From SHLQ01 sp964451305 (GTDB lineage Bacteria > Actinomycetota > Acidimicrobiia > Acidimicrobiales > SHLQ01), in the NCBI GenBank assembly GCA_964451305.1, contig CAYVHV010000017.1:6337-70336 (forward strand): a DNA stretch of 64,000 nucleotides. Direction: 5' to 3'. Positions within the stretch are counted from its first letter, which is position 1. Each line of letters begins with the position of its first letter. The notes below the pieces were generated by a model. The model worked only from the letters and a program-made list of their open reading frames with translations, was not told the origin of the DNA and did not search any database. This document shows, piece by piece, positions 16,570 to 25,665 of the stretch. Position numbers and translations under genes: made by a program.

Positions 16570-17739
16570 ATGAGTGATCAACAAACCACAAGTGTTGCCG
16601 AAGCGGAACCGGTAACGACCCCAACCATCGACAGCGAAATCGTCGCTGAGGTTTCATGGACGGTTGGCGGCCGTCCTCCCGAGGTTGTCCTGTCTTTCCA
16701 AGGGCTCGCAGAACCTGTCGGCCTATTCGAAGAACTGCGGGCGATCGGTTGGGTTGTCCCCAACATGCCCCCACGACCGGCGAACGCGATCGACTGGACC
16801 CCTGACCCGGTTGCTGGCACCGACTACACCGTGCTCCCATGGACCGTCACAGAGTTCCGCCTCGACGAAGGTGCGTGGTCCGTCGATCCAGAACACGTCG
16901 GCACCCGCACACTCGATGCACTCCTCAACCACGGCGGCGAGATCGAAGGAACGAGCGATCAGATCACCGCTCACGCAGCCTCATACGCCGAACGTAAGCG
17001 CACGACGGCTCCAGCACCCGCTGCTGCAACGCCGGCCCCGGCCCCGGCCGCAGAACCAGCGCAAGTGCAGCCGCTCGCCCAGGTCGCAGGTATCGGCAAT
17101 CCAGCAGCAGTCGCTGCTGCAGCCGCCGCCCGAGCAGCCACACCGATCACCCCTCAGAGCGCTCCCGCCGCAGCCCCAGCACCAGCACCAGCAGCAGCGC
17201 CAACCCCGGACCCGGCTCCCGCTGCGGCAGCCCCAGCAGCCGAGTCAGAGACAACCGAAACACCGGTAACGAGCTTCCGCACGGTCATCCTTCTCGGATT
17301 CCCCGCCGACGGCGACCCACTCCCCGGCCATGGCACATGGGTTGGCATCACCGGCCGCAAAAAGGTCCAGTGCTCGTGGAACGAACACATTATTGCGGGC
17401 GACCAACCAATTCCCGGCCATCAGGAGATGGGAGCACACGTCGCGAACGGTGCGGCCGCATGGTACGCCGAGACCGACGCTCCACTCGCCGAAGTCGCGC
17501 CGAATGGCTATCGCATTGTTCGCCTGGTCCTACCCGACATGTCGGTCAACGACGCAAAGGTTCGCCGTCTCCACAAGGTCTTGGGCAACAACCTCCAGGT
17601 TATGCAGCTTCGATCGCTCGTGGGAACAAACCAAAGCGCCGTGCTCGTGAGCGCAACCGTTGGAGCAAACTCCTTCGAGATGCTGAATGCGAACCTGTGC
17701 CTCCGGATGCCGACAGCGGTCGTCCGGGTCAACCCATAA
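16570..17739 (+). CDS. Two-domain protein with Ala/Pro-rich linker, unknown
   Basis: A 389-residue protein with no signal peptide or membrane segment. Residues 1-140 form an acidic globular part with many Trp (VSWTVGGRPPEVVLSFQGL, DWTPDP, VLPWTVTEF). Residues 145-225 are a low-complexity Ala/Pro linker (repeated PAPAPA). Residues 230-389 form a second globular part (SFRTVILLGFPADGDPLPGHG, VQCSWNEHIIAGDQPIPGH, LRMPTAVVRVNP). No family recognised. Cytoplasmic by default, but the flexible linker suggests the two parts act on separate partners. Confidence 0.6.
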   Translation: MSDQQTTSVAEAEPVTTPTIDSEIVAEVSWTVGGRPPEVVLSFQGLAEPVGLFEELRAIGWVVPNMPPRPANAIDWTPDPVAGTDYTVLPWTVTEFRLDEGAWSVDPEHVGTRTLDALLNHGGEIEGTSDQITAHAASYAERKRTTAPAPAAATPAPAPAAEPAQVQPLAQVAGIGNPAAVAAAAAARAATPITPQSAPAAAPAPAPAAAPTPDPAPAAAAPAAESETTETPVTSFRTVILLGFPADGDPLPGHGTWVGITGRKKVQCSWNEHIIAGDQPIPGHQEMGAHVANGAAAWYAETDAPLAEVAPNGYRIVRLVLPDMSVNDAKVRRLHKVLGNNLQVMQLRSLVGTNQSAVLVSATVGANSFEMLNANLCLRMPTAVVRVNP

Positions 17740-17785
17740 CGCCCCAGTTTCTCCGCCGACAGTGCGAGGCGTGTACACAGAACCA

Positions 17786-17791
17786 TAGGCT
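17786..17791 (+). promoter_or_regulatory. Leaderless -10 box of polX
   Basis: TAGGCT ends 6 nt before the ATG at 17798. Confidence 0.55.
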
Positions 17792-17797
17792 TGCGCC

Positions 17798-19555
17798 ATG
17801 GCCACGACACGTGACGTCCTCGCAATGCTCAGCGAACTGGTTACCCTCACCGCTCTTCATGAGGGAAGCCCACAATCGTTCAAAGTCCGAGCGTACGAAA
17901 AGGCCGGTCTCGCGCTCCAGGGCGACGGCCGCGATATTACGACCCTTTCCGCCGCCGAGCTCGTCAAAATTGATGGGGTCGGCAAAGCAACCGCAAGCAA
18001 GATCGTCGAGTTCACCACGACGGGAAACGTTGAGAAGCTCGATACCCTCCGTGAGCTTTACCCACCCGACTTTGTCGAGCTCAGTCGTATCCCGGGGGTT
18101 GGCCCGAAGACTCTGAAGCTCCTGCGTTCCCAACTCGGCGTCGAAAACGTCGATCAGCTGCGAGAAGCGATCGCCGAAGAGAAGCTACGGACGCTTCCCG
18201 GTCTTGGTGCAACCAGTGAAGCCAAGATCAACAAGGCGATCGAGCGGTTAGGCCTCACCGGGAAAGATCGACGCACACCGATCGCCGATGCGCTCCCGCT
18301 CGCGGAGCGACTCGTCGACGACCTTCGGTCCCTTCCCGAAACCGAGGCCGCTCGGTTCTGCGGAAGTCTCCGCCGAATGTCGGAGACCATCGGCGACATC
18401 GATATCACCGTGGCATCCAATGCTCCGGAACGAATCATGGATTTCGTGACCTCGCACCACGAGGTTGCGGACATCGTGGTGAGCGGAAAGACAAAGACCT
18501 CGTTTCTCACCGCCGGTGGGCTCCAGATCGATGTTCGCGTCGTGGCACCCGAACAGTACGGCGCAGCAACCATGTATTTCACTGGATCGAAGGCGCACAA
18601 CATTGCGCTCCGGCAACGAGCGCTCGATCGCCAAATGCTGTTAAACGAGTACGGCCTGATCGACACCAGCGATGAGGAGCTCGAGGGCGATGACCGACCG
18701 GTGATCGCCAGTCGAACCGAACACGAGATCTACGCAGCGCTCGACCTGCCATATGTGCCCGCGCCGATGCGTGAAGCCACTGGAGAAGTCGAGGCAGCCG
18801 CTGACGGCGCCCTTCCAGAGTTGATCGAGCGCTCGCACATTCGCGGCGATCTGCACTACCACACGGACCGGTCTGGTGATGGGCGAAGCTCGGTCGAAGA
18901 CATGGTCAAAGCCGCACACGACCAAGGCTATGACTACCTCGCCATCACCGACCATGGCGTGGATCTTGCGATCAACGGATCGACCGCCGAGGAGATGCTC
19001 GAGCACCGTGACCACATTGCCGAGGTCGCAGAGGCATACCCAGACATGACGCTTCTGTGGGGGTGTGAACTCAATATCGACAGCACCGGCGGACTCGACT
19101 ACGACCCGGACTTTCGAGCGCTCTTCGACTACACGGTCGCGTCGGTCCACTCGCACTATGACCAGAGCGTCGCCGCTCAAACAGACCGTCTGATAGCGGC
19201 GATCGCCGACCCGACAGTCAATTCGATCGGGCACCTAACCGGCAGGTACATCGGCCGACGCCCCGGGATCGAACTCGACTATGACGCCGTCATCGATGCG
19301 CTCGTCGAGTACGACGTCGCGCTCGAGGTCAATGGCGCTCTTCAACGGCTCGACGCAGCGTCCGACGTGGTACGCAAGGCCGTCGACCGCTCGGTCAAGC
19401 TCGTCATCAATACCGATAGTCACCACACGTCGGAACTTGGACGAATGGAATATGGGATCCGTACAGCCCAGCGCGGCTGGGCCCCCAAGGAGCTCGTGGT
19501 GAACTCGTGGGACAAAGCTACGTTCCTCAGCTGGGCGAATAGTCGACGGCCCTAA
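17798..19555 (+). CDS. polX: DNA polymerase/3'-5' exonuclease PolX
   Basis: A 585-residue family X DNA polymerase fused to a PHP nuclease, acting in base excision or gap-filling repair. The N-terminal helical 8-kDa-like region has helix-hairpin-helix motifs (IDGVGKATASKI, IPGVGPKTLKLL, LPGLGATSEAKI). The palm has FCGSLRRMSETIGDIDI, with the catalytic Asp pair, and the third acid in LQIDVRVV. The PHP domain has GDLHYHT, AITDHG, GCELNID, SVHSHYD and NTDSHH, a full metal-binding set. Length matches bacterial PolX (about 570-580). Confidence 0.96.
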   Translation: MATTRDVLAMLSELVTLTALHEGSPQSFKVRAYEKAGLALQGDGRDITTLSAAELVKIDGVGKATASKIVEFTTTGNVEKLDTLRELYPPDFVELSRIPGVGPKTLKLLRSQLGVENVDQLREAIAEEKLRTLPGLGATSEAKINKAIERLGLTGKDRRTPIADALPLAERLVDDLRSLPETEAARFCGSLRRMSETIGDIDITVASNAPERIMDFVTSHHEVADIVVSGKTKTSFLTAGGLQIDVRVVAPEQYGAATMYFTGSKAHNIALRQRALDRQMLLNEYGLIDTSDEELEGDDRPVIASRTEHEIYAALDLPYVPAPMREATGEVEAAADGALPELIERSHIRGDLHYHTDRSGDGRSSVEDMVKAAHDQGYDYLAITDHGVDLAINGSTAEEMLEHRDHIAEVAEAYPDMTLLWGCELNIDSTGGLDYDPDFRALFDYTVASVHSHYDQSVAAQTDRLIAAIADPTVNSIGHLTGRYIGRRPGIELDYDAVIDALVEYDVALEVNGALQRLDAASDVVRKAVDRSVKLVINTDSHHTSELGRMEYGIRTAQRGWAPKELVVNSWDKATFLSWANSRRP

Positions 19556-19564
19556 GCGCTCGCT

Positions 19565-21172
19565 TTACGAACGAAGGATCGTTCGGACAAAGGCATCCAA
19601 CGCACCGAGTGATGCACTCGTTGCATCCCGCTCACCGTTGATGATGATCGAGAACACGGCGTCGCGTCCGCTATCTGTTGTTGCGTAGCCAGAGAGCGCC
19701 CGACCACCGAAGATCGTCCCGGTCTTGGCCTGCACCCGACCAGCGTCGCCCCCAAATCGTCGACCGAGCGTGCCCGATACTCCGCCGATAGGAAGCTGCG
19801 ATTCGAAGACGTCTGCGGTGTCGCTATCCCGGATCGCCCGAAGGATCTCTTGGAACTCGCGGGCCGACCGGAAATTCGACCGGCTCAGGCCCGATCCGTC
19901 GTCCATAACACCTGCGAGCGGTACACAGAGTTCGGCGAGTTCTCGTTCGATCTGAGCAATGCCGTCTTCGAGCGTTCCTTGGCCTTCGACCAACCCGAGC
20001 TGCAACGTCATCATGTCCGCGATTTGGTTATCGCTGAAGAGCATCATGTCGCGAACGAGCGTTCCGACAGGGGCCGACGCCGATGTCCCAACGATGGTCC
20101 CAGGTCGTGCGGAGCCAACCTCGACCGTCCCGATTGCAATGCCGGCATTGCGAAGCGCTCCAGCGAACCATTCACCGTTCAGCAACGCAGGCGATTCGAG
20201 GAACTCATCGGAGGTGTTCCAGCGATTGTCGTCGAGCATCAGCCCCGACAGCGGACCGACAAAGTTCCGGATTTGCCAGCTCTGCCAACCGGGTGCAGCC
20301 GATGGTTGCGGGAAATCCGAAACGTCGATGATCAACCGTTCCGCAGACGTCACGCCAGCTGCCGCCACCTGTGCGACGAGTTCGTTCGCTCGCCCGGTGG
20401 TGAACGTTGGATCGCCTGCAGCACGCAGCACGAGATCGGCTCCGAGGAGTTCGACGGTCGTGTCGAGCGTGCTCGACGGATCGATCAATTCGTTCGCAGC
20501 ATGGGCGACGAGGATCTTCTCATTGGACGCTGGCACGAGCGGGAGATCAGGATCGCGGGTCACGACCTCCCCCCAGCCATCGATCCACACGGAGACACCA
20601 ACATCGAGGTCGGCGAAATCTGGATGACGGACCGCGGCCTCAAGCGCATCGACAACCCAGGTGGGAGCGTCGGTGAGACCACTGTGGCTGGGGGCAACAC
20701 AGCCGTCTTGAAGCGTTCCCGCCTCACCGATGACGCCACCGACGATGCGATCGCCGAGATCGTTGGTCAACGCGACCGCTGCATCGACCTCGTCGCTCGC
20801 GTCTTCCAGATCTTCCTCGAACGCGTCGATTCGATCCGTAGCTTCACTACTGGTCGCTGTTTCTGCTGCATCGGCACTGGTAGTGCCCGTGTCGTCCGCG
20901 CCAGAGGTTTGTGGGGCGTCGGTGGAGAGCGTCGGGGTGCGATCGACTTCGGTCGGCTCACCGTTACCTTCATCGGCGTACGATGAGCCATTGGATGCGT
21001 CACCGGCACCATCGTCACCGGCAACATCGGCGAAACTCCCGGCATCCTCGCGAGTCGCCGAGCTCGAGAGAACCGCAGTTGCATTCGCATCGACCGGCGG
21101 CGCTGACGAGCACGCTGCGGCAATAAGCGCGAAGGCAAGCAGTAATACCACGCTGCGCATCAATTTAAACAT
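19565..21172 (-). CDS. D-alanyl-D-alanine carboxypeptidase/endopeptidase (S13), lipoprotein
   Basis: A 535-residue penicillin-binding protein 4-type enzyme that trims peptidoglycan stem peptides outside the membrane. The lipobox is LIAAAC near residue 20, followed by a long Ser/Thr/Asp/Ala-rich spacer to about residue 150. Catalytic motifs are PASNEKI (SxxK), SDNQIAD (SxN) and AKTGTIFGGRALSG (KTG). The ATG at 21172 gives the best signal peptide; TAAAGT lies 8 nt before it on the minus strand. An alternative GTG is 6 nt upstream. The long acidic spacer is unusual and probably lets the enzyme reach the wall. Confidence 0.92.
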   Translation of the reverse strand: MFKLMRSVVLLLAFALIAAACSSAPPVDANATAVLSSSATREDAGSFADVAGDDGAGDASNGSSYADEGNGEPTEVDRTPTLSTDAPQTSGADDTGTTSADAAETATSSEATDRIDAFEEDLEDASDEVDAAVALTNDLGDRIVGGVIGEAGTLQDGCVAPSHSGLTDAPTWVVDALEAAVRHPDFADLDVGVSVWIDGWGEVVTRDPDLPLVPASNEKILVAHAANELIDPSSTLDTTVELLGADLVLRAAGDPTFTTGRANELVAQVAAAGVTSAERLIIDVSDFPQPSAAPGWQSWQIRNFVGPLSGLMLDDNRWNTSDEFLESPALLNGEWFAGALRNAGIAIGTVEVGSARPGTIVGTSASAPVGTLVRDMMLFSDNQIADMMTLQLGLVEGQGTLEDGIAQIERELAELCVPLAGVMDDGSGLSRSNFRSAREFQEILRAIRDSDTADVFESQLPIGGVSGTLGRRFGGDAGRVQAKTGTIFGGRALSGYATTDSGRDAVFSIIINGERDATSASLGALDAFVRTILRS

Positions 21173-21264
21173 ACGCACTCACTTTACGCGAGCCGCCGAG
21201 GTAGAGGTGAACCGGGGCACGGCAAAGGTACGTGCCCTTATTCTCACTGCCATCTCTCACCTTC

Positions 21265-21270
21265 TACACT
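21265..21270 (+). promoter_or_regulatory. Leaderless -10 box of the OsmC gene
   Basis: TACACT ends 6 nt before the ATG at 21277, supporting that start. Confidence 0.55.
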
Positions 21271-21276
21271 CTCGCC

Positions 21277-21708
21277 ATGACAAGCATTACCGCTGACCTC
21301 ACCTCTGGAGCCCTCGTAGAGATACGCAATGGCCGGCACGTCTGGTACGCAGACGAACCGGTGGAACTCAATGGGACAGACAAGGGGCCGAACCCGTACG
21401 AGATGTTACTTGGCTCCCTCGCTGCGTGTACGTCCATAACCCTGTCCTATTACGCCCAGCGCAAAGGGTGGCCACTCGAGTCGGTATCGGTGAAATACGA
21501 CTATGAACGCGTGCACGCAGATGACTGCGAAGAGTGCGACGTAGAAGAGACCGGATGGCTCGACGGTGTCCGAAGCACGATCTTCATCGAGGGCACCTTC
21601 GACGATGAGCAACGCCAGCGACTGACCGAAGTCGCACAGCGATGCCCGGTCCACAAAACGCTGGCCAACGGCATCACGTTTATCGACGAGCAGATAACCG
21701 CCGGGTAG
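21277..21708 (+). CDS. OsmC family protein
   Basis: A 143-residue protein of the OsmC/Ohr superfamily, which reduce organic peroxides or act on thiols. It has GPNPYEMLLGSLAACTSITLSYYAQRKGWPLESV, with the first reactive Cys in LAACTSI, and the second Cys in AQRCPVHKTL. An extra pair of Cys (DDCEECD) lies between them and is typical of the YhfA-like branch. The ATG at 21277 is chosen over one 45 nt upstream because of the promoter box and family length. Confidence 0.9.
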   Translation: MTSITADLTSGALVEIRNGRHVWYADEPVELNGTDKGPNPYEMLLGSLAACTSITLSYYAQRKGWPLESVSVKYDYERVHADDCEECDVEETGWLDGVRSTIFIEGTFDDEQRQRLTEVAQRCPVHKTLANGITFIDEQITAG

Positions 21709-22701
21709 TTACGCAGCCGCGCCCATCAGGCGTGAGCTCACATACTGCTGAATTTGCGGCCAGGTGGCGTCTTGGAAGTAATTCATCGGGAACCGAGAGA
21801 AGCGGTCACCCATCATTGGGATGAGCGACCCTGCGTGATCCCAGTTACCCATCAAATAGTGGAGGGTGAACCAGGCGCTCAACGCCATTGCTCCCTCTGG
21901 TGTGGAGGCGTCGAACGACACATCGGCATACGACTTGTGCGCCGCCTCCCCAATGATCTCCGACTTTCCGATCATCGCCGGCAACTGACGGATGTTGTCA
22001 TGGCGAACGTTCGGCTTGATGTGGCTCTCGATGAGCGCTACCGCAACCAGCGCATGGTTCGGCGACCCAGGTTTCGCAGTTTTGTTGATCCACTCGGCGT
22101 GTTCCCACATCTCCTCGTGAGATCCTGCCCATTTGCTTGAAATCAGCTGCTGGAAGGACATGTGGCCCGAGAGCAACTCGCCGCGCTCGATATGGCGCAC
22201 GTAACGATCGTCCATCTCGAGGCGGTTGACGTGAAGTCCTCGTCCACTCGTAAGCAGCTGCTGCCACGGGATTGAGCTCTCCGGCATGAGTTCGGCAGCT
22301 GCATGAAGATCATTCTCGGCACGTTCGAGAAACCGATGAAACTCGTCGATGACTTCGGCACTCACCTCATCGCTTCGCGCGCCGGAGCGAACATTCCACG
22401 CGGTCACGATGCTCGTGGCACCCCGAAGCAGCTGCGCTACGCCAGTCCCGGTGCCGAGGGCAACCCACGGGTCATAAGACGACGGGTCGCCCGCCATATC
22501 GCTCGCGACCGAGACCATGTGCGCCTGATCGACGAGCGAGCCTCGTGCGAACGTGGCTTCTGCGTCTTCCCAGCGCTCGTCCAGGATGTCTTGGGAGAAT
22601 CGGATCGCTTCAGCGTGACCGAGCGTCTTCGACGCATCGGGAATGCTTCGCTGACTCACTTCTTCGTGGTTTACCCGCCCACTTCGCTTGAGAAAGCCCA
22701 T
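21709..22701 (-). CDS. DUF4034-like helical protein
   Basis: A 330-residue, almost wholly helical soluble protein. The series RAENDLHAAAELMPESSIPW, LLTSGRGLH, SSKWAGSHEEMWEHAEW and KPGSPNHALVAVALIESH resembles the DUF4034 family, as I remember it, whose function is unknown. It starts MGFLKRSG, with AGGAAGG 5 nt upstream. Convergent with the OsmC gene, their ends adjoining. Tetratricopeptide-like packing is possible; no active site is evident. Confidence 0.7.
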   Translation of the reverse strand: MGFLKRSGRVNHEEVSQRSIPDASKTLGHAEAIRFSQDILDERWEDAEATFARGSLVDQAHMVSVASDMAGDPSSYDPWVALGTGTGVAQLLRGATSIVTAWNVRSGARSDEVSAEVIDEFHRFLERAENDLHAAAELMPESSIPWQQLLTSGRGLHVNRLEMDDRYVRHIERGELLSGHMSFQQLISSKWAGSHEEMWEHAEWINKTAKPGSPNHALVAVALIESHIKPNVRHDNIRQLPAMIGKSEIIGEAAHKSYADVSFDASTPEGAMALSAWFTLHYLMGNWDHAGSLIPMMGDRFSRFPMNYFQDATWPQIQQYVSSRLMGAAA

Positions 22702-22799
22702 TCGACCCTTCCTGAATCTCCAGATGCGTACGCATCCGCTCTCCAGAATGGCTATCGGCTCATTCTTCCGATCCTTTTAGAGGCTTTTGACCACTTTTC

Positions 22800-23243
22800 T
22801 CACGCAGAGCGCTGAGAGTTCGCAACCACAGGCCTCGCGCTCCCTTGAATTGCGATAATCAGGTCGAGCGCCAACGCCCCAGCGGCCTGTGCATCGCCGG
22901 CCAATGCCGCATCGGTTACCGCTTTACGTTGGGCGGCTAGGTCGATGACGTCATCGAGGACCTGTTCGGCCACCACATCGAATTCGAACCACTTCTTCAG
23001 ACCAGGCTCGCTCTTGGGGACACCACGAGGAACCCAAAGATCGATCGAGCCGGTGAAATCAGCGACCGTCAGCGCGTCTCCATCGACACAGCGCAGGCCC
23101 TTGACGACCTTGGCGAACAACGTTCCAACAACCGGACCATCTTTTCGAGCCTCATTGAAGGCAAGAACGGTCATCGAGGTATTGCAACGCGGACCTGCGT
23201 CGGGCTCCGTTGCTTCGTGTGAAAGGTCACCGTCGTGGCTCAT
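22800..23243 (-). CDS. Hypothetical protein
   Basis: A 147-residue soluble protein of unknown family, with MTVLAFNEARKDGPVVGTLFAKVVKG, DLWVPRGVPKSEPGLKKWFEFDV and an Ala-rich C-terminal helix pair. The ATG at 23243 is favoured by TACTGT 7 nt upstream; GGAGGG directly abuts this ATG, too close for normal ribosome binding. A GTG at 23267 would add 8 residues. Confidence 0.6.
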   Translation of the reverse strand: MSHDGDLSHEATEPDAGPRCNTSMTVLAFNEARKDGPVVGTLFAKVVKGLRCVDGDALTVADFTGSIDLWVPRGVPKSEPGLKKWFEFDVVAEQVLDDVIDLAAQRKAVTDAALAGDAQAAGALALDLIIAIQGSARPVVANSQRSA

Positions 23244-23250
23244 CCCTCCG

Positions 23251-23256
23251 ACAGTA
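23251..23256 (-). promoter_or_regulatory. Probable -10 box of gene 22800-23243
   Basis: TACTGT on the minus strand lies 7 nt before the ATG at 23243. Confidence 0.4.
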
Positions 23257-23324
23257 CGAGACCCCACTCCCCTACTTCATGGGGATTTTGACGCATTCGC
23301 GATACATCCGACGAACGAACTCCG

Positions 23325-24173
23325 TCAGTTGAACTCGTTCGGGTGGGGTCCAAGTCGCTGATTTCGATCGAGGCCGTCGATCTTGGCCATATCGCGCTCG
23401 GAGAGCTCGAAATCAAAGATGTCGAAGTTCTCGATGATTCGCTCGGGCGTCGTCGACTTCGGAATCGCGATATCACCCCGTTGGAGGTGCCAGCGGAGCG
23501 CCACCTGCGTCGGGGTCTTGTCCAACGGCGCACTGATCGACCACAAGGTCTGATCATCGAGGAGGCGGCCACGAGCGATCGGCGACCACGCTTGAGTAAC
23601 GATGCCACGCTCGGCATTTGCAACCCTGATGTCATTTTGTGCGAAGTATGGATGCACTTCGATCTGGTTCACCGCAGGAACTACACCGCTCTCTTCGGCC
23701 AAGCGGTCGAGGTGTTCAGGCTGGAAGTTTGAGACGCCGATCGACCGACACTGGCCTGAAGCCGCAATCTCTTCCAGCGCCTTCCAGGCTTCGACGTAAG
23801 TTCCGGCAGCCGGTGTCGGCCAGTGGATCAGGTAGAGATCGAGGTAGGCCACATCGAGATCGGAGAAGGTCTGTTCGAACGCCGCGAGGGCAGCGTCGTA
23901 GGACTGTGCGTCGTTCCACAGCTTGCTCGTCACAAAAATGTCGCTGCGCGATATTCCCGACTCACGAACCGCAGCGCCGACCCCACGTTCGTTTCCGTAC
24001 ATCCGGGCGGTATCGATCAACCGATACCCGGTGTCGAGGGCACGCAACACCGTGTCTTTCGCTATCTCGTCGTCGACCTTAAAGGTGCCGAACCCAACGG
24101 TTGAGATCGGTGACCCGTCGTTGAGCGTAAGTTGTGGTGCGTCCTGAGCTCCCGGTCTTGCTTCATTTGCCAC
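23325..24173 (-). CDS. Aldo/keto reductase
   Basis: A 282-residue NADPH-dependent oxidoreductase with the (alpha/beta)8 AKR fold, close to the 2,5-diketo-gluconate reductase group. Catalytic tetrad residues are in LIDTARMYGNE (Asp and Tyr), VTSKLW (Lys) and YLIHWP (His). SIGVSNFQPEHL and VNQIEVHPYFAQ are family signatures, and IPKSTTPERIIEN binds the cofactor phosphate. It starts with GTG at 24173, with AGGAG 9 nt upstream. Substrate unknown. Confidence 0.95.
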   Translation of the reverse strand: MANEARPGAQDAPQLTLNDGSPISTVGFGTFKVDDEIAKDTVLRALDTGYRLIDTARMYGNERGVGAAVRESGISRSDIFVTSKLWNDAQSYDAALAAFEQTFSDLDVAYLDLYLIHWPTPAAGTYVEAWKALEEIAASGQCRSIGVSNFQPEHLDRLAEESGVVPAVNQIEVHPYFAQNDIRVANAERGIVTQAWSPIARGRLLDDQTLWSISAPLDKTPTQVALRWHLQRGDIAIPKSTTPERIIENFDIFDFELSERDMAKIDGLDRNQRLGPHPNEFN

Positions 24174-24275
24174 GTCGAATAACTCCTATACAGCTCGGAG
24201 GTCTTCTCGATTCAACCATCGGAACAATTGGTAAGGATATGTCAGACCGCGCCCATCTTGTGCGACACTGGTCAC

Positions 24276-24680
24276 ATGTTGAGTAAGGACTCCCCTAAAG
24301 TCAGTTGGAAGCGCACCCGCACGTGCGGTATCGCTTCATCGTTTCTTCTCCTCGCGGCGGCGTGTGGCGGCTCAGGCGATGCAACGGTTGCCGATGCCGG
24401 AGCGGACAGCACCGTCGCGGCAGGTGAGGCACCCGTCTTTGACGGATGCGGAACAACCGGTGACATCGTCAACTATCAGTGGCAGATCATCGAGACACCC
24501 GAGGGCAATGCCGAGGATGCCGGCAAACTGCTTCGCGAGACGATGAACGACTGCTCCTTCACGCTCGAGAACGTGATGGAGGTCGACGAAGTCGGCGTAT
24601 GGACGATCGAGCTTTCGGTCGAAGACGCCGACGGTACGATCGTGACCGACACGGTCGACGTCACCGTCACCGACAGCTAG
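24276..24680 (+). CDS. Small lipoprotein with PKD-like domain
   Basis: A 134-residue exported protein. The signal ends in the lipobox LLLAAAC. After a short Ala/Asp spacer comes a single betasandwich-like domain (GDIVNYQWQIIETP ... VGVWTIELSVEDADGTIVTD), resembling PKD repeats, with two Cys (GCG and DCSF) that may pair. The ATG at 24276 is preferred to one 48 nt upstream because it starts the signal peptide. No enzymatic motif; a cell-surface accessory role is inferred. Confidence 0.7.
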   Translation: MLSKDSPKVSWKRTRTCGIASSFLLLAAACGGSGDATVADAGADSTVAAGEAPVFDGCGTTGDIVNYQWQIIETPEGNAEDAGKLLRETMNDCSFTLENVMEVDEVGVWTIELSVEDADGTIVTDTVDVTVTDS

Positions 24681-24688
24681 TCGACCCG

Positions 24689-25651
24689 CTACGGGATAAT
24701 CCCGTTGCACACCTCGCCGGCCAAGGCGATCATCTCCGGGTCGTGAGCGAGCGAGCACAGATTCATCGTGATGCCGTCGAGTCCGGCGTCGATCATCTCT
24801 TGTACTTGTTCGCCAAAACCATCGGGATCTCCAATCGTCATCATTGGAGCCATATATTCGGCTGCCTCTGGGCCCCAACCATGCAGCGCCGAGTACGCAT
24901 CGATCGACGCGACGGCGGCCTCATGTGTTGGAGCCACGACACCCATGACGAGTTTGGTGACGGTGATCTCGGATCGGTCGCGCCCCAAGCGTTCGCAATG
25001 TGCGTCTAGCGCATCGAGCTTCCGAGCGATCTCGCTCGTCGCACAGACGAGGTTGGACTCGTCGCCATATTGGGCGACCATCCGGAGCGTCTTCTTCTCT
25101 CCAGACCCGCCGATCATGATCGGCACCGTCGACAGCGGCGCGGGCGAGTTGATCGCCTCGGTCACGCGATAGTGCTCTCCGGCAAAGGTTGGCCGTTCGT
25201 CTTTGAGCATCGGAAGAATGATCTGGAGCGCTTCTTCGAGCTTCTCGAAGCGTTCGGTGAAGGTGTCGAATGTAATCCCGTACGCGTCGTGCTCGAGCTC
25301 GAACCAGCCAGCGCCGATGCCGAGCGTTGCTCGCCCTGCCGACACGACGTCGAGCGCGGTAACGGTCTTGGCGAGAACCGCAGGGTTGCGATACGTGTTC
25401 CCAGTCACCAGGGCGGAGAGCCCGATCTTGGACGTGTGTTGGGCTAAGGCGGCGAGGGTCGTATAGCACTCGAGCATGAAGTCGTCGGGATCACCAATGC
25501 CGGGCAGTTGGTAGAAGTGGTCCATCAGCAAAAGCCGGTCGAAGCCTGCTACTTCAGCAGCTTGTGCCTGTTCGACCAGCTTTCCAAAGAGACCAGCGGC
25601 GTCCACCTCTGGGTAGGTGTAGTTCGGGATCTGGTAGCCAAGACGTGTCAT
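24689..25651 (-). CDS. LLM class F420-dependent oxidoreductase
   Basis: A 320-residue luciferase-like oxidoreductase. The start MTRLGYQIPNYTYPEV, DHFYQLPGIGDPDDFMLECYTTLAALA, IGLSALVTGNTYRNPAVLAKTV, LGIGAGWFELEHDAYG and PIMIGGSGEKKTLRMVAQY are typical of F420-dependent members (TIGR03560/Rv0953c-like groups). ATG at 25651 is chosen because a longer in-frame version would run through the GNAT gene, and because TACGCT lies 6 nt upstream. It lies directly downstream of the GNAT gene but has its own promoter box. Substrate unknown. Confidence 0.92.
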   Translation of the reverse strand: MTRLGYQIPNYTYPEVDAAGLFGKLVEQAQAAEVAGFDRLLLMDHFYQLPGIGDPDDFMLECYTTLAALAQHTSKIGLSALVTGNTYRNPAVLAKTVTALDVVSAGRATLGIGAGWFELEHDAYGITFDTFTERFEKLEEALQIILPMLKDERPTFAGEHYRVTEAINSPAPLSTVPIMIGGSGEKKTLRMVAQYGDESNLVCATSEIARKLDALDAHCERLGRDRSEITVTKLVMGVVAPTHEAAVASIDAYSALHGWGPEAAEYMAPMMTIGDPDGFGEQVQEMIDAGLDGITMNLCSLAHDPEMIALAGEVCNGIIP

Positions 25652-25657
25652 GGCGTG

Positions 25658-25663
25658 AGCGTA
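25658..25663 (-). promoter_or_regulatory. Leaderless -10 box of LLM gene 24689-25651
   Basis: TACGCT on the minus strand, 6 nt before the ATG and 2 nt beyond the stop of the GNAT gene. Confidence 0.55.
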
Positions 25664-25665
25664 GT

